DNA of 64,000 bases. Origin: Kappaphycus alvarezii (lineage: Eukaryota > Rhodophyta > Florideophyceae > Gigartinales > Solieriaceae). The notes under the pieces are model-generated. The model was given only the letters and a program-made list of their open reading frames with translations. It was not told where the DNA came from and ran no database searches. Position numbers and translations under genes: made by a program. Positions 8,353-18,879 of the stretch are shown one piece after another (position 1 is the stretch's first letter; every line of letters starts with the position of its first letter). The stretch covers positions 1,054,001-1,118,000 of the forward strand of contig NADL03000492.1 of NCBI GenBank assembly GCA_002205965.3, given 5' to 3'.

Positions 8353-9806
8353 CTACGCGACGGTATCAAAAGTTTGCAAGTATTCTTCTAGAGATGGAGT
8401 GGGGCGGTTAAAGAACTTTGAAGTTTGTTGAGGGTATAAGCTACTTCTTACGTTGTTGAACTGCATCGCTGCGAGATAAAGCGAGCCGACAGGGGACTCT
8501 AGTACCTTTATCTTGCGTTTGAAGTCAATAGATGTGAAGTACGCCTTAAATTCCTTGTATATCCACTCCACAGTTACTCTCCCTTTTAAAATAGCTCCAT
8601 TAAAAGCCAACTGGTACTTATCCAAGTGACTGCCCTGGTATAGAACCTCCAAGAACCACCTGCGATTATATCCAGAGTCTCCGTATAAGCAGAACTTAAC
8701 ATTTGAGGCCTCTTAATTGATGGGAATTGTATCTTCCAATTCACTGTGACACCATAGCGTCCAATCATGCCTTCGTCCCTCAACAGGGCAAAATGCGTTA
8801 ATATCAATCCGTCCGGTCCAGTCACCGTCTGAAACTTTAGGGAGTGTTTCCGTTTGTGTCCGTTATAGGACACCAATTGTAGCATATAGGACCCGCTTGG
8901 CCTTGCAATGCCAATTACCGTGCCATCTATGAACCCTACGCAGTTTGAGAGCCGGTTAAGTTTGGTTCTTATCTTATCTGCGTACATAGAATCCCTTCGC
9001 TGCATGTAACGATGTGACAGCCCTACCTTTAAAAGCTTCCCTTTTGTCGTAAGTACCCATTCAAGACCTTCCCAAAATATTTCTGATAGATGAGCGGAGT
9101 GCTTGCCAAACAAAACTTCCAGGTCGACCCATCTAGTGTATATCCGACCAAGCACTTTCCTCATACGAGGCACACTTTTTCCTCATATGAGGACAGTTTC
9201 CCTTACATTTTGGAAAGGCAAATGTTTTAGAAGCCCGAAACTTTTACTGCAAAAAAGGTTTTTTTGTTAAGTTACAGTACAGTAATTCTTACTGTACATG
9301 CGCCCTCGTTTCTAAAACCCCTCATGATAATACGAACAACGGTTCCTTCCAAAATGAAGCCGTTTTCACAACTTCTTGCGAAGAGCGGAAACTGGTGAGG
9401 GAAAACTGCTCTAGCCTTCACCAAGGTCAACAATCTTGAAAAGTTTGTTTTGATCGGCCATCGACACTCATGAGCTAATGCGGAGGGACAAGAAATGCGC
9501 TGAGGTAAAAAAAAAATTGTAATGAAAAAGAAGTGCTAAAAGTAGTCCTTATATGAGAACAACGGTCCAATAGACACTAGATGGCGTTGCCAACCTTCGT
9601 AGTATAACACAGCATATTAGAGTTTCATCAACAGCATATCTATTCCTTGATGTACACGACTGTGTTTCCGACCAATCAATCATCTTCACTACTTTGAAAA
9701 TGTCTCTTTTCTCTAATCGGAACAGACTGAGGCAGTCTCTGTTACCTAGGCCGTTGAAATTGAATGAGAATTTGGAATGACTTATCCTGTTACTTCTTTG
9801 GAGCAT
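8353..9806 (-). pseudogene. PIF/Harbinger-like transposase, copy 1, split by a MITE-like insert
   Basis: The N-terminal part (9578-9806) begins MLQRSNRISHSKFSFNFN and ends RRLATPS. After the insert at 9137-9577 it resumes RWVDLEVLFGKHSAHLSEIF. Catalytic motifs follow: CVGFIDGTVIGIARPSG (Asp 1), NGHKRKHSLKFQ, PVEGRRHDWTL (Asp 2) and CLYGDSGYNRR (Asp 3), then AFNGAILKGRVTVEWIYKEFK. This is the DDE_Tnp_4/HARBI1 pattern. One frameshift after ILTHFALL and one TAA before EASNVKFCLYGD break it. The C-terminal frame runs to TVA, stop at 8353. Transposases of this family cut and paste elements with short terminal repeats. It is not functional as written. Confidence 0.85.
9137..9577. mobile_element. 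MITE-like insertion inside the Harbinger transposase
   Basis: The ends are imperfect inverted repeats: TGTATATCCGACC at 9137 and, inverted, TGTCTATTGGACC ending at 9577. Both are flanked by TAG (9134-9136 and 9578-9580); a TA duplication reads equally well. Removing 441 bp and one TAG restores ATPSRWVDL exactly in frame, which proves insertion into an open gene. Inside are palindromes such as TCCTCATATGAGGA (9179-9192) and a TACAGTACAGTA stretch, but no coding region. The parent family is not identified. Confidence 0.8.
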
Positions 9807-10402
9807 GTTGAAAATGTCGGTTCTCAACGAAGCATAATGTATGGCTACAGATAGCAGTAGCGTTGACGTAGCAGAGGATGGAGATTCTCTATTGCGAAGG
9901 TGGCGTCTCGCGATAAGTAGAAGCGCTATTTTCCAATTGCGAAGGCGATGTATACATTTTCTCTGTGTGAAGTCCTTCAGCCGACCGGCAGCCATCTTGG
10001 ATGATGGACTCCACGAGATCGAACTGTGTCGGAGTATTTCTACGAATTAATACTCTGAAGTACGGAGTCATGACTTGGCTGCATAATCTGCCTGTGGAAA
10101 GCATGAGAAAATAAATTCTTCCAGCGCTTCTGAGACTGTAAGCTTATACATAAGCACAATTTAATTGCTGAATTTCGTTAAGCGTAAACCTTCTATTACG
10201 CACGCGAAATATGAAATGCCTTGAAGCAAAATTATTGCACAGGTTGCAACGTGTTATACGTATTGCAGAATTCCGCAAACACTGCGTGACGAACCGAGTA
10301 GAATTGCGGGTAGTTGGTGAATTCACGTGAGAAATTTTGTGCGCAGAAAAAAGCGGGAACAGCTCCCTCCAACAGTTCGACTCGACCACCACCGGCAAAA
10401 AA
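9807..10402. other. Between two Harbinger elements; no gene recognised
   Basis: About 600 bp between the 5' end of transposase copy 1 and the start of accessory gene 2, which diverge from it. Short open frames occur on both strands but overlap each other and match nothing else in the window. It may contain the terminal repeats of both elements and the accessory promoter; I could not fix these by eye. Confidence 0.4.
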
Positions 10403-11410
10403 ATGGCAGAGCTCAGGCCTGACCACAGCCCTTCAGAAACGCCAACAATAGACTCTGCCCAAAAACCCCTCCCCTCTATCCTTAACCCCCATCTCCCTGG
10501 TCCTTCGTCCCTTTCGCATGCGCAGCAAGTCGCTCTCGAGGCTGGCACCCGGGCGAGCCGTGTACCACATAAGCTTGGCCGGCGGTCGCGCATTTCCATC
10601 GAAGACGACCTTGTACTCATAAGAGAGGTCGCCGCTGCCAAAGCGCAAATTGCTCCGAATGGGGAAAAACGCGAGCGCTTTGAGGTAGCTGCGGCCAAAG
10701 CAAACGCAACAAAACGGCTCCGCGATGCAGTGACATGGAAATCAGTTCAATACAGATCTAAACGGTTGCAGGAACTATTTGACCGCTATGACAGAATGGA
10801 AAGCCGCATGAGTGGCGTCGTAGGAGAGCTCGGGGAGCTGGAGGAGCTCTTAAGCGTAATGCGCGACGTTCAATCCGACTGCGACAAAAAGCGAAACGCC
10901 AGGTGACAAAAGGTGGCAGACGAAGAGGCGCGAAATGAGCTACTGGGAGCGGAAATCAGGAAGTACGCGACACAGCGCCGAGGGGAAAGTGATGAAGATG
11001 CGGTTGTGGTCCTTGAAAATTGGGATGAGATGCAAGATAATGATATAGGAAGCATGTCTAGTAGTGGGAGAAAAACAAAAAAGAGAAAAGCCATAACTAT
11101 GATAGAGGAGGAGACTACCGCCTCTACTGCAGCTTTAGAGAAGGGAGACGCTCGAAGAAATGAGATCGAGTCGCAGCGTCTGGAACTGGATCGGGAACGC
11201 TTTGAGGAAGAGAAAGCTGAGCGAGAGCGCGCTCGTTTAGAAAGGAGAGAAGAACGGGAGGCAGCTCAGAAAATGGATCTTGAAAAGTACCGGATTATGA
11301 TGGATGTTCTCCAGCAGGCTGAGTCTGCTGGTCGTAATCTGCGTGCAGGGGAGCGTTTAGAGGATACAAGCTGTGCGACAGGTGATGAGTACGGAGAAAA
11401 TAGCGGGTAG
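10403..11410 (+). pseudogene. Harbinger accessory protein (Myb/SANT-like, coiled coil), one in-frame TGA
   Basis: ATG at 10403 (MAELRPDHSPSETP) opens a frame of about 335 codons interrupted only by a TGA at 10904 (KKRNAR, stop, QKVADEEARNE), probably an Arg to TGA change. Residues about 75-160 (EDDLVLIREVAAAKAQ ... TWKSVQYRSKRLQELFD) look like a trihelix/Myb-type DNA-binding region. After it comes GELGELEELLSVM. The second half is highly charged (ERERARLERREEREAAQKMD), predicted coiled coil. The same blocks recur at 52106-52917. PIF/Harbinger elements are known to need a Myb-like partner that brings the transposase into the nucleus and onto DNA. The convergent transposase at 12494-13451 fits this. 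The partner role is inference. Confidence 0.65.
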
Positions 11411-12493
11411 GGCGGAGCGAAGCGGAGGGATATAGCGTAGGGCTGCGTCTCTCCAATCTCATGCAGTTAGCCGTCACGCAGGCTGTTAACCCAAGAAAGC
11501 AGTTTTATTCTCTCGGTAAAGAGGGTGATCGCTGGTTTGACTTTACAGATCATCCCCGTAACACAGTTTGGACGTATTGCCCTGATGGAATTCGAGCAAG
11601 ATAGCCGCGGCCACGCTCGATCAGACAGCAAAGCTGAGGTTCTGGCGCAGGTAGTGCAGAATTTTGGCTGATATAAAAAAAGATTTGTACGAGATTCGGT
11701 TAGTGCGGTCTTTCAGCAGTTGTGCAGTTCCCTTGGACAGTTCACCGATCTTATCGAACGCAAGCTGTTCAAATGGCCATCCAAGGACGTGATGTGGATC
11801 GGAGGGTGATAGGTGAATAGCGTTCCGAATTTTCCGTTTGTAGGCCCTAGTTTTATCACTGTCGGCGATGGCAGCTGGAATGCTGAGGGCTCAAGTACCG
11901 CGGCGGATAACGCCAGGACGATAAGAACTTATTACCGTGACATTTTGCACCGTTAGAGGAGAAGAAGTAGTGCCATGTGATGGCGTAGGGAGTTAACATA
12001 AGATGTCCGCAGGCCGCAGCAATGTGCCGGGGACAAGTGGAGGGGCCTGTAGTTGTTTGTTTAACCTGATGTTCTTGGCGGGTGCCTCGCGAGCACGTTT
12101 AGCACGATGTTGTGTCTGGAAGTAATGCCGGAGCCAGATTTGCGGTTCACAGCGTGGTCGCCGTGCGGGTCCACTCCGACATGGCACTGGGTGTAGCGCA
12201 GCGCGGGGGAGTTGTCGTACAGGGATTTATAGTTCGCGGCGGATCATGGTGGGCCAGATGGGAGTTGAAACATTCGAGGCGGGGAATGGGGGTGCGCAAA
12301 GGAAAGAGTTTCTACCTGGGGAGAGGATGGAGCCGTACTTTGCTCTTAGACGGATCGGCGAGGATGAATGGTATGATGGGTCTGGTAATGTTGCCCTGCT
12401 TGTTTCTCCCCAGTAGCTGTTAGCTGCAGCTTCTTTTAACCATTCATGTAAGTGTAACAAGGTTTACTCAATTGCGTGAATTTATATATGTGG
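11411..12493. other. Gap between accessory gene 2 and transposase 2, with two small relics
   Basis: A 48-codon open frame at 11461-11607 (plus; MQLAVTQAVNPRKQ ... WTYCPDGIRAR) looks coding but matches nothing I recognise. At about 11998-12060 the minus strand encodes PPLVPGTLLRPADIL, a short piece of the RT-type C-terminal domain seen at 1-160 and 60-64 kb. The rest shows no sustained coding. Confidence 0.5.
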
Positions 12494-13451
12494 CTAAGGT
12501 AGGTGGGGTGCAGCAGAAGTACTTCGAAATCTGGTTACCGTACATGCAGAACTGAGTTTGTGCAGCAGCATGATTGCAAGATACATAATTCCCACTGGCG
12601 CTTGTAAAACACGCAGCTTCCGCGTAAAATCCATTGTTGTACAGTACATCTTCAGCTCTTTGAAGAGCCATTCCACCGTAATCCGCCCTGTAGCCATAGC
12701 TCAATTAAATGCCCGCTGATCTTGGTTGAGCTTTGAGCCCTGAAATGGGACTTGAAGATGAGATCTTTGGTTGTACCCTCTGTCTCCATATAAACAGTAT
12801 TTTTGACCGTTTACAAACATGCAGTCATCAAGCTGCCCATCTAAACCGGAGCGTGAATACAACGTCCAATCATGTCTCCTTCCCTTAACGGGGCCGTATC
12901 CATGAAGCAGCAACCAATCTGGGCAAACCGCTGCTTGAAATTTTAGTGCGTGGAACCTTTTATGTCCATTGTAAACAACGTTTTGCAAACTTTGGTCACT
13001 TGGCCTAGCAATCGCAATATTTGTTCCGTCTATAAACTCGACGCAGTTCTCAAGCGCATGCGTCTTTTCGTGTACCGATTTAGCGTAGTCGGCAGCTCGG
13101 TGTGATATAAATTGTGGGTCTAATAAGGTGCTGATATTCGTCCAGAAACTAGTCTATTGATTCCCAGAATATTTCGCTCAGTTGCGGTGCGTATTTTCTG
13201 AACATCATCTCGCGGTCGTCTCACCTGCAAGGAGTCGCCAGTCTACTTAGTGTTACACAAGTTGCGAGCAACGGGTTAGATCTATAGCGATTTCGTTTTG
13301 TAAGGTAAGAATCGCCTTTTTGACATATTAGAGGCATTAAAGGCAGTATTTCGCCCTTGAGAAAGCGAAAATGGGACAGACGGTCGCGGTCGGAAAAGTT
13401 GGAAAACAATTCATCGAAGTTGCATGCTGCAATCGCAAGGTTGCGTCGCAT
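12494..13451 (-). pseudogene. PIF/Harbinger-like transposase, copy 2
   Basis: From the N-terminus: FDELFSNFSDRDRLSHFRF, CVTLSRLATPCR (then TGA and DDREMMFRKYAPQLSEIFWES), ENCVEFIDGTNIAIARPSD (Asp 1), YNGHKRFHALKFQ, GPVKGRRHDWTLY (Asp 2), KYCLYGDRGYNQR (Asp 3) and RITVEWLFKELK. All three catalytic aspartates of the DDE_Tnp_4 family are present. In-frame stops (after TPCR and after QRAFN) and a shift before VVYNGHKR inactivate it. It converges with the accessory gene 1.1 kb away, as in copies 1 and 3. It resembles copy 1 but is clearly diverged, so the two are separate insertions. Confidence 0.85.
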
Positions 13452-14041
13452 AAATGCAGAGTAGGCCCCTCGATGAAAGCAGTAGTTAGTAAAGGCCTTT
13501 TGTAGAAGCTGCGCTTAATCAATGGGACAACAATGGCACGCCAGGCGTTTATGCCCCCCGTAGCAACCCTCTTGGTGTGGGAGCGTCAGCTAGCCCTTGC
13601 GACCATGATGAATGCGGTACGAGAGTAGAGAGGGGAGAAGGGTAAAGAGGCCTTTGAATTGTAGTACTTCTGTTATCAATTTTTTTTTGCGTAAAGCCAG
13701 TTCTGAAATTGTGGGGGGAAATAATTATGTATCCTCAGATGGGCATTGCAATTACTGGTGTATTGCTGAACTTTGTCAGAATTTTTGGAGTGCGGAAAAT
13801 CTATATTATCCCTAATGTTCCCAATGATCGTTGATCATAATCAAAATTTGGGAACTTGAGCGTAGAATCCCCTCCGATCTATATATTAATCATCAGAGCT
13901 GAAAATTGACTCCTCTCTGAATCCCTTAATCTACTTCAGAAAAGATTAGATCAATAATCCAATCGGATGACTGTAAAAAGCAGGGTCTCCTGAACACGCC
14001 GAAAGTACAACTGTAAAAATCGTCTGCGTGGTTCAAGAGGT
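13452..14041. other. No gene recognised
   Basis: 590 bp between the Harbinger transposase and the start of the piggyBac-like region. A 67-codon open frame at 13612-13815 has no recognisable motif. Transposon ends are expected here but were not defined by eye. Confidence 0.4.
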
Positions 14042-14566
14042 GTGCGCCTGGCCAGCACTCCCACCATTGTGCCTTCCGACATAGCTCCTTCGCCCGTGTT
14101 TGTGGAGAATGTAACGTCCCTTGATCAAATCGTAGACTCTACTCCTCCTCACACGCCCTCTTCCACGTCAGCAAGAGTGTCTCCCTGTCCTGTCCCTCAA
14201 ACTCGTGAAGGAGACGCACAAAATGTCCATCAAATATCTATTCAGGCTCATGAAACACGAAAAGACGCTGCGCCATTACGTCAAGCTGCTTCTGGGGCGA
14301 TTGTTACAGATTCGCCGCCTCAACCTATTGCTAGTGATCGGAATGGAAGAGGTGGTTGCGGTTCTACAAGTGTTAGGTTTGGTAGGAGAAGGGAGAGAGG
14401 AAGAGGAAGCTCAAATTTAGGTTCAAAGTATGGGTCAGCTAGAAGGAGAGGGAGAGGGCGAGGCGGTAGTCAGATTTCAAGGGGTGGACGTAATAAGGAA
14501 GATGCGATTCAAGATTGGACGTTAGGTAAAGGTGGTTGCGATATGATACAGTTGGAAAGCTATTGA
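14042..14566 (+). pseudogene. Ser/Pro- and RGG-rich N-terminal region upstream of the piggyBac-like transposase
   Basis: The 174-codon frame has no ATG at its start. It is Ser/Thr/Pro-rich at first (TPPHTPSSTSARVSPCPVP) and then Arg/Gly-rich (RRERGRGSSNLG ... RRRGRGRGGSQISRGGR). Disordered basic N-termini are common in transposases and help bind DNA. It lies directly upstream of, but in a different frame from, the transposase core, so it is probably its frameshifted N-terminus. The alternative is an unrelated ORF. It lies outside the inverted repeat. Confidence 0.45.
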
Positions 14567-14578
14567 GGATCAATCAAG

Positions 14579-17500
14579 GCTATTTTGTTCTAATGCGTTG
14601 GCATTTGGAGGTGGAGAGCAGTTTTCGAGGCATTTATCCTACCTGAGCTGGAGTTGTGTTGTTACTCTTGGATGGTTTGTTAAGGCAGCTAAGTCAGTGG
14701 CTGAACGAGTTTATTATCCATAAGAATCTGTAGGGTCAGCAGATAAACATGTCAGACATGTACAGTTATGTGTCAATTCTATTGCTTTCGCATGCCATGA
14801 GATTTGGATTTGGACGGTCTATAAAAATATTGCATCAGCTTGGAAACCTCCCGCCGTCACTTGAAAGGATAAGGTTTATCTCGACCAACATCAAGGAATT
14901 ATCTCCTACTGGTAGAGGTGAGGATGTTGCTTCAAGATGGTATGCTCAACGTGATCAAACACGTCATTTATCCGAATTTGTGACTCTTGCCTTTAGAGAG
15001 TCCAGGAAGGTGTTTTTCTGTTCTTTACAGTCATTATCTACATTTGACGATGAATTGCATGGGACTAGAGCCACATAAAATCAGGTCAAGACCATTTAGG
15101 ATAGGATGGCCGATAGGGAAGGACATTCTGCAGATCTAGTGGCAGATGCATTGTTCCGAATCGTGTTTGTTCAGCGCTTCAGACGGATCGGTGAGCCTCA
15201 TGTAGATTCTGTGAGAAAGCTCCTGACAAATCTTTTCGATGGCCGTGGAGTAGAAGCTCTTAGTACCTTCATTGTCACTTCAGATTGAGGATACGGGAAG
15301 GAGATATTCATGAAGTTTTTAGCAGAGTTTGGGGTTGGATCTTTCTTCATTATTTCAGGTAGTCTTCTGAGAGCGCAACCTTTTGCGGCCGCATCGTACT
15401 TGGATCCTGGTAGGGAGGATGAGGTTCAGAAAGAAGTCGAGACTACCATGGCTGATGAATTTGATGCAGAATTGGAAGGCCCTGATGTTAGGAAAGGTTA
15501 TGTGGTTATGGATTCAACTGGAACAGAACAAAATGACACTCGTAATCAGCAACCTTCGGTTGAGACCCAGCCAAGTAACTCATCTGGTTATGTATCCAGT
15601 GCAGCAAGATTTTCGATGTACGAGCACGAGAGACGCAAAGATTTTGTTATAGATGACAAATAAGCTCTTGGCCCAGCCTCACACATTGCTAATAAATTTT
15701 TCGGTTCTCTTGGTCGTCGTGTTGGAAAAAATCGGATGAAAGCTGTTGCTGTCCGTGAGAGCGGTACGAAATCATTTTGCAATGTGCTCAGATTCATGTA
15801 TACAGTCCCTCCAAATATCCAAAACCCCCTTAACACTTGGATCGCTGTTCCCAAAGCCGGTTTTGATCTCAACAGCACTATCTTTCACCGTTCTCGACGA
15901 GCCACAGATGAATATAATGAGCTGAAAGGAATGGTTGAAACGAGCCTGAAGAGTCGGTGTGATTTATTGACAGTTGGACAACGTTGTGAGGACTAGTTTG
16001 TGCTTCGCCAGTTTCGAGTTACTGGCAAAAACGCCGGTAAAGTGTTATTGTCTAATGAGGGGATTAGGAGGAGCTTAGGATAGAATGCAGAATCCGGTAC
16101 TGTCGATAGAGGATTGTAGGAATGGTTTGAGATGTTTTATGGTGGTTGGTTTAGCTCTAAAGTATCCACCGTAGCGATGATGTGAGGAACAGTCAGCGAA
16201 GAGCCCGTATTGTGTGCAGTAAGGTCTGAAGAGTATGTCCGAGAAGTTTTTGCAGCTGGCATGCTGGCCTGCAAAGAGGATAACTATCTAGCATATTCTC
16301 CGGATGGCGTTGCTCTTTTGAGAAATGAATCATTTCCGGACTGTAATCTTGTGGTGGATGGGGCCCTGCAGCCTGCGGATGATGAAATGATTATATCCAC
16401 AGTCGAGATCAAAACTCGTATGGCTGCTTCAACACTTGACCAGTCTTCTGGTTTGTCTACTGCAGAGCTGATCGCCTGTGACGTGAGATATGAAAAGATT
16501 CGGAAGTACATTCTAAGGGGACACATGAGACAGCTACTGCATCAACTTATGGTGTTGCAGGTCGGCTTGGGACTGTACGTTTGTGCTGCAGAGACGGGTA
16601 TTTTGCACATTGTATTGTTGCGATACACAAAACCAACCCTTCTTCCATCTTGTCGAACTGCATTGCAGGTAACAGTGTCTGTTGTAGTTGAATGGACCCA
16701 TTTGGATGAAATAAGCGTACTTTCATTCGTGAAGGAGGAGCATTTGGATACAATTAGTACAAAGCTGGCTTTCTGGAAGGTCGTAAACACGCATGTGAAA
16801 GAAAATGGCACTTTTAGTCCGTCAAGTTATTCAGAAACGGATCTCAAAGCTTCTACTCTAAGACTAGGGGTGGTGTTGATGGTGCAACTGAAATGCGAGC
16901 AGGTCTGAGATCGCATTCTTCACATTTTCAATGTGAGCAAAAGTTGGTCTCTCAAACCATTAAGACTGTGGCTATAAATGCCTTTATCGGATGGCGCATG
17001 TATGAGAAGCGAGGATTTATTGAGTCACGACAGACTTAAGGATCTCTTGATACATTTACGAATCATCTGAACAGCTTCCAAGCGATCAATCCTTTCATCT
17101 TGGATCTAGCCACGGAACTTTTATGTCATTCTGGAACTCTTGCTTTAGGCGAATGCTCTGCGGCCCCACAAGGGGATTCTGTGGATACCGATCAAGATCT
17201 GCAGTCTTCCAAGCTACCCAAGGTGGAGATAAGAAGATTGGTTCGTCTTGCACACACAATGAAGAACAAGGGAATGTTTTTCTTTAATTGAGCTGATGGA
17301 GTCTTGCTACGGTTGGTGGTAAAGGTATTGAGCTGAAGCAACTTAAGGCTTTTTAATGTGAGTTGTGTGTACAAAACACACCTCCAAGAAGAGTTCATAG
17401 ATCATCCTACTGTTGTTCTTCATGTGGTGTTAATCTTTGTATTAGAGTGCACCGGGGTCTCAAAAGATCTTGCTGGAACATTTGACATGCTCATAAGGAG

Positions 17501-17610
17501 TTGAAACTACGCGTTACTCCTGAAAATGTTACAAAAGCGAGGAGGAGCAACGAAAATCAAATAATGGAGGTAGCAGTCGTGCATCTTTGCGTCAAACGGG
17601 TGCTGTTGCA
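14579..17610 (+). pseudogene. piggyBac-like transposase with an embedded YqaJ-like nuclease domain (degenerate)
   Basis: One frame runs from 14749 to about 16817 with stops at 15076, 15094, 15286, 15661, 15994, 16081, 16117 and 16183; a one-base loss near 16818 then shifts it. In order: FDDELHGTRA (Asp 1, about 15046-15051); ADLVADALFR; FIVTSD, stop, GYGKE..MKFLAEFGVGSFFI (Asp 2, 15283-15285); a region of about 200 residues; a YqaJ/lambda-exonuclease-like segment with AYSPDGVALL (Asp 16303-16305) and STVEIKTRMA (Glu 16405-16407, Lys 16411-16413); then SQSFYSKTRGGVDGATEM (Asp 3, 16878-16880) and AINAFIGWRMYE. A Cys-rich C-terminus follows after another shift: CELC at 17357, CCSSCGVNLC at 17411, C..H near 17480. 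DDE spacing, GGVD and the Cys-rich tail are piggyBac traits; a PD-(D/E)XK nuclease between Asp 2 and Asp 3 is not standard. Family calls are from memory. Confidence 0.6.
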
Positions 17611-17633
17611 GCTGCAGTAAGTTTATTATGTAA

Positions 17634-17883
17634 GCTTTTTCCGGAGCCGATAGGCGATCTCAGTCACAGCAAAAAGACAATAATGACGGGGATTGGGGAG
17701 GTGAGAAGGATGGAGGAGATATAGAAGATGAGATTGAGAGGCAAGTGAAGCGAGTCACTCGGTCTAGAGCTACAGTAGCTGAGTTGACGGGTGCACCTAA
17801 GGAGGATTTAGGCTCGCAGACCGCTTCCAATGAACGGTCTAAACGAAAGCCTCGTTCCGGAAACGACGTTCAAGCAGGGCACT
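17634..17883 (+). pseudogene. Charged tail ORF downstream of the transposase
   Basis: An open frame without ATG reads GADRRSQSQQKDNNDGDWGG, then EIERQVKRVTRSRATVAELT, then SNERSKRKPRSGNDVQAGH, stop. It is in the same register as the post-deletion transposase frame and lies 30-280 bp after the Cys-rich region. It may be the natural C-terminus or the start of another element. It is mirrored at 5585-5834 in the left arm. Confidence 0.35.
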
Positions 17884-18012
17884 AGTCTACGGAAGGGAAA
17901 GAGAAGGAAGAAATATGAAGCGAGGAGCGTTGTATTTACTTTTAGAGAACTTCTAGTAAACAGCCGAATTGATCAATATATTGATCAAAGGACATTTTCT
18001 ACCGTTCTCCAC

Positions 18013-18445
18013 TGTCAGGCCACGAAGCCATGATTTCCCCTAAGGAAAATACGTGGCTTTGCCACGATACGATGGCGCTCGGTGCGCTGAAATATTTACG
18101 TGTACACGTATCTAATAGGGTATAAATACCGTGCGCGTGCCGGCCTGTAAAGTGTGCAAGCGACGGGGACGATAAGCACCCCAGTGCTCTCCCGAGTTTC
18201 CTTCGTCAAAGTCGTGAGCGCGAAGAAGACGCGCCAGTGCGTACACGGAGTACACGTGGCTGAGAAAAGCCATCTGCTGTTGGCTTTTGCTCTTTCCCGT
18301 GACTTGTGTCGAGTCGGTCCTCTAGACCATTTGGTCAAGACCTCTGTGACTGACAACTCTACTTTGGCAAGCACTGCCGTTGCGCAAGTACCGCTGATAC
18401 GAATCGACTTAGTCGTTCACGGACTCCGCAGCAATTTCCTTTCTA
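18013..18445 (+). repeat. Solo copia LTR in opposite orientation
   Basis: The sequence runs from TGTCAGG to a degenerate end TTTCTA. No copia internal region follows. It groups with the 5' LTR at 5023-5455 by shared variants. Its flanks TCCAC (18008-18012) and TCCAA (18446-18450) match at four of five bases, a likely decayed target-site duplication. The last 15 bp differ at five positions, mostly transitions, unlike the rest. Confidence 0.8.
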
Positions 18446-18879
18446 TCCAAGACCCTCGGAACCGGAATTTCAACGACTTCCTCTGCAAAAAAAATTTGTC
18501 AAAAGTGTTCAAAAATTGTCAGTTGACGCAGCACACCGTGTTCTACACGGCGATAGGCTCGAAAAGAGAAAACAGTCAAATACGTGCAACTATGAGACGT
18601 TTACATTCTATGAGCAATATATCGATCATAAGATTTCCTCGTTAGGCGCATGAGCACTGGTTTTTGTTAGGCACTGGAAAGATTGTGGTTTCCTTTTTTG
18701 CTCCTCTATTTGAGGACTTCTAATTATATTTTTATTCTCTTTATTCTTTTCTTCCTTTCTCTCTTTTTGTTTTTCTTTTTTTCCTTAGCAATAGAAACTC
18801 TATAAAATATTCTAATTACGTCCCTTCCCGGTGAAGAAGGGAAGTCTCCTACGATGCTTGTTACGGCACAGGTGGGTCT
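18446..18879. other. No gene recognised
   Basis: 430 bp after the solo LTR. It includes a T-rich run at about 18720-18790 (TTTTTATTCTCTTTATTC pattern). No coding frame of note. Confidence 0.4.

Larger units (their letters stand above)
15252..18445 (+). repeat. Right arm of the 3.2-kb inverted repeat
   Basis: This is the reverse complement of 5023-8217, nearly identical over about 2.76 kb of transposase sequence and an adjoining LTR. The right arm continues leftward into the rest of the transposase (Asp 1, N-terminus), so it looks like the source and the left arm like the copy. The two arms are 7034 bp apart (8218-15251). Confidence 0.93.

Noticed and set aside
5456..18012. Reading the whole inverted-repeat unit as one giant TIR transposon
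   Set aside because: The right arm continues into the rest of its own gene and the left arm ends inside a foreign gene, so this is a segmental inverted duplication and not matched transposon ends.
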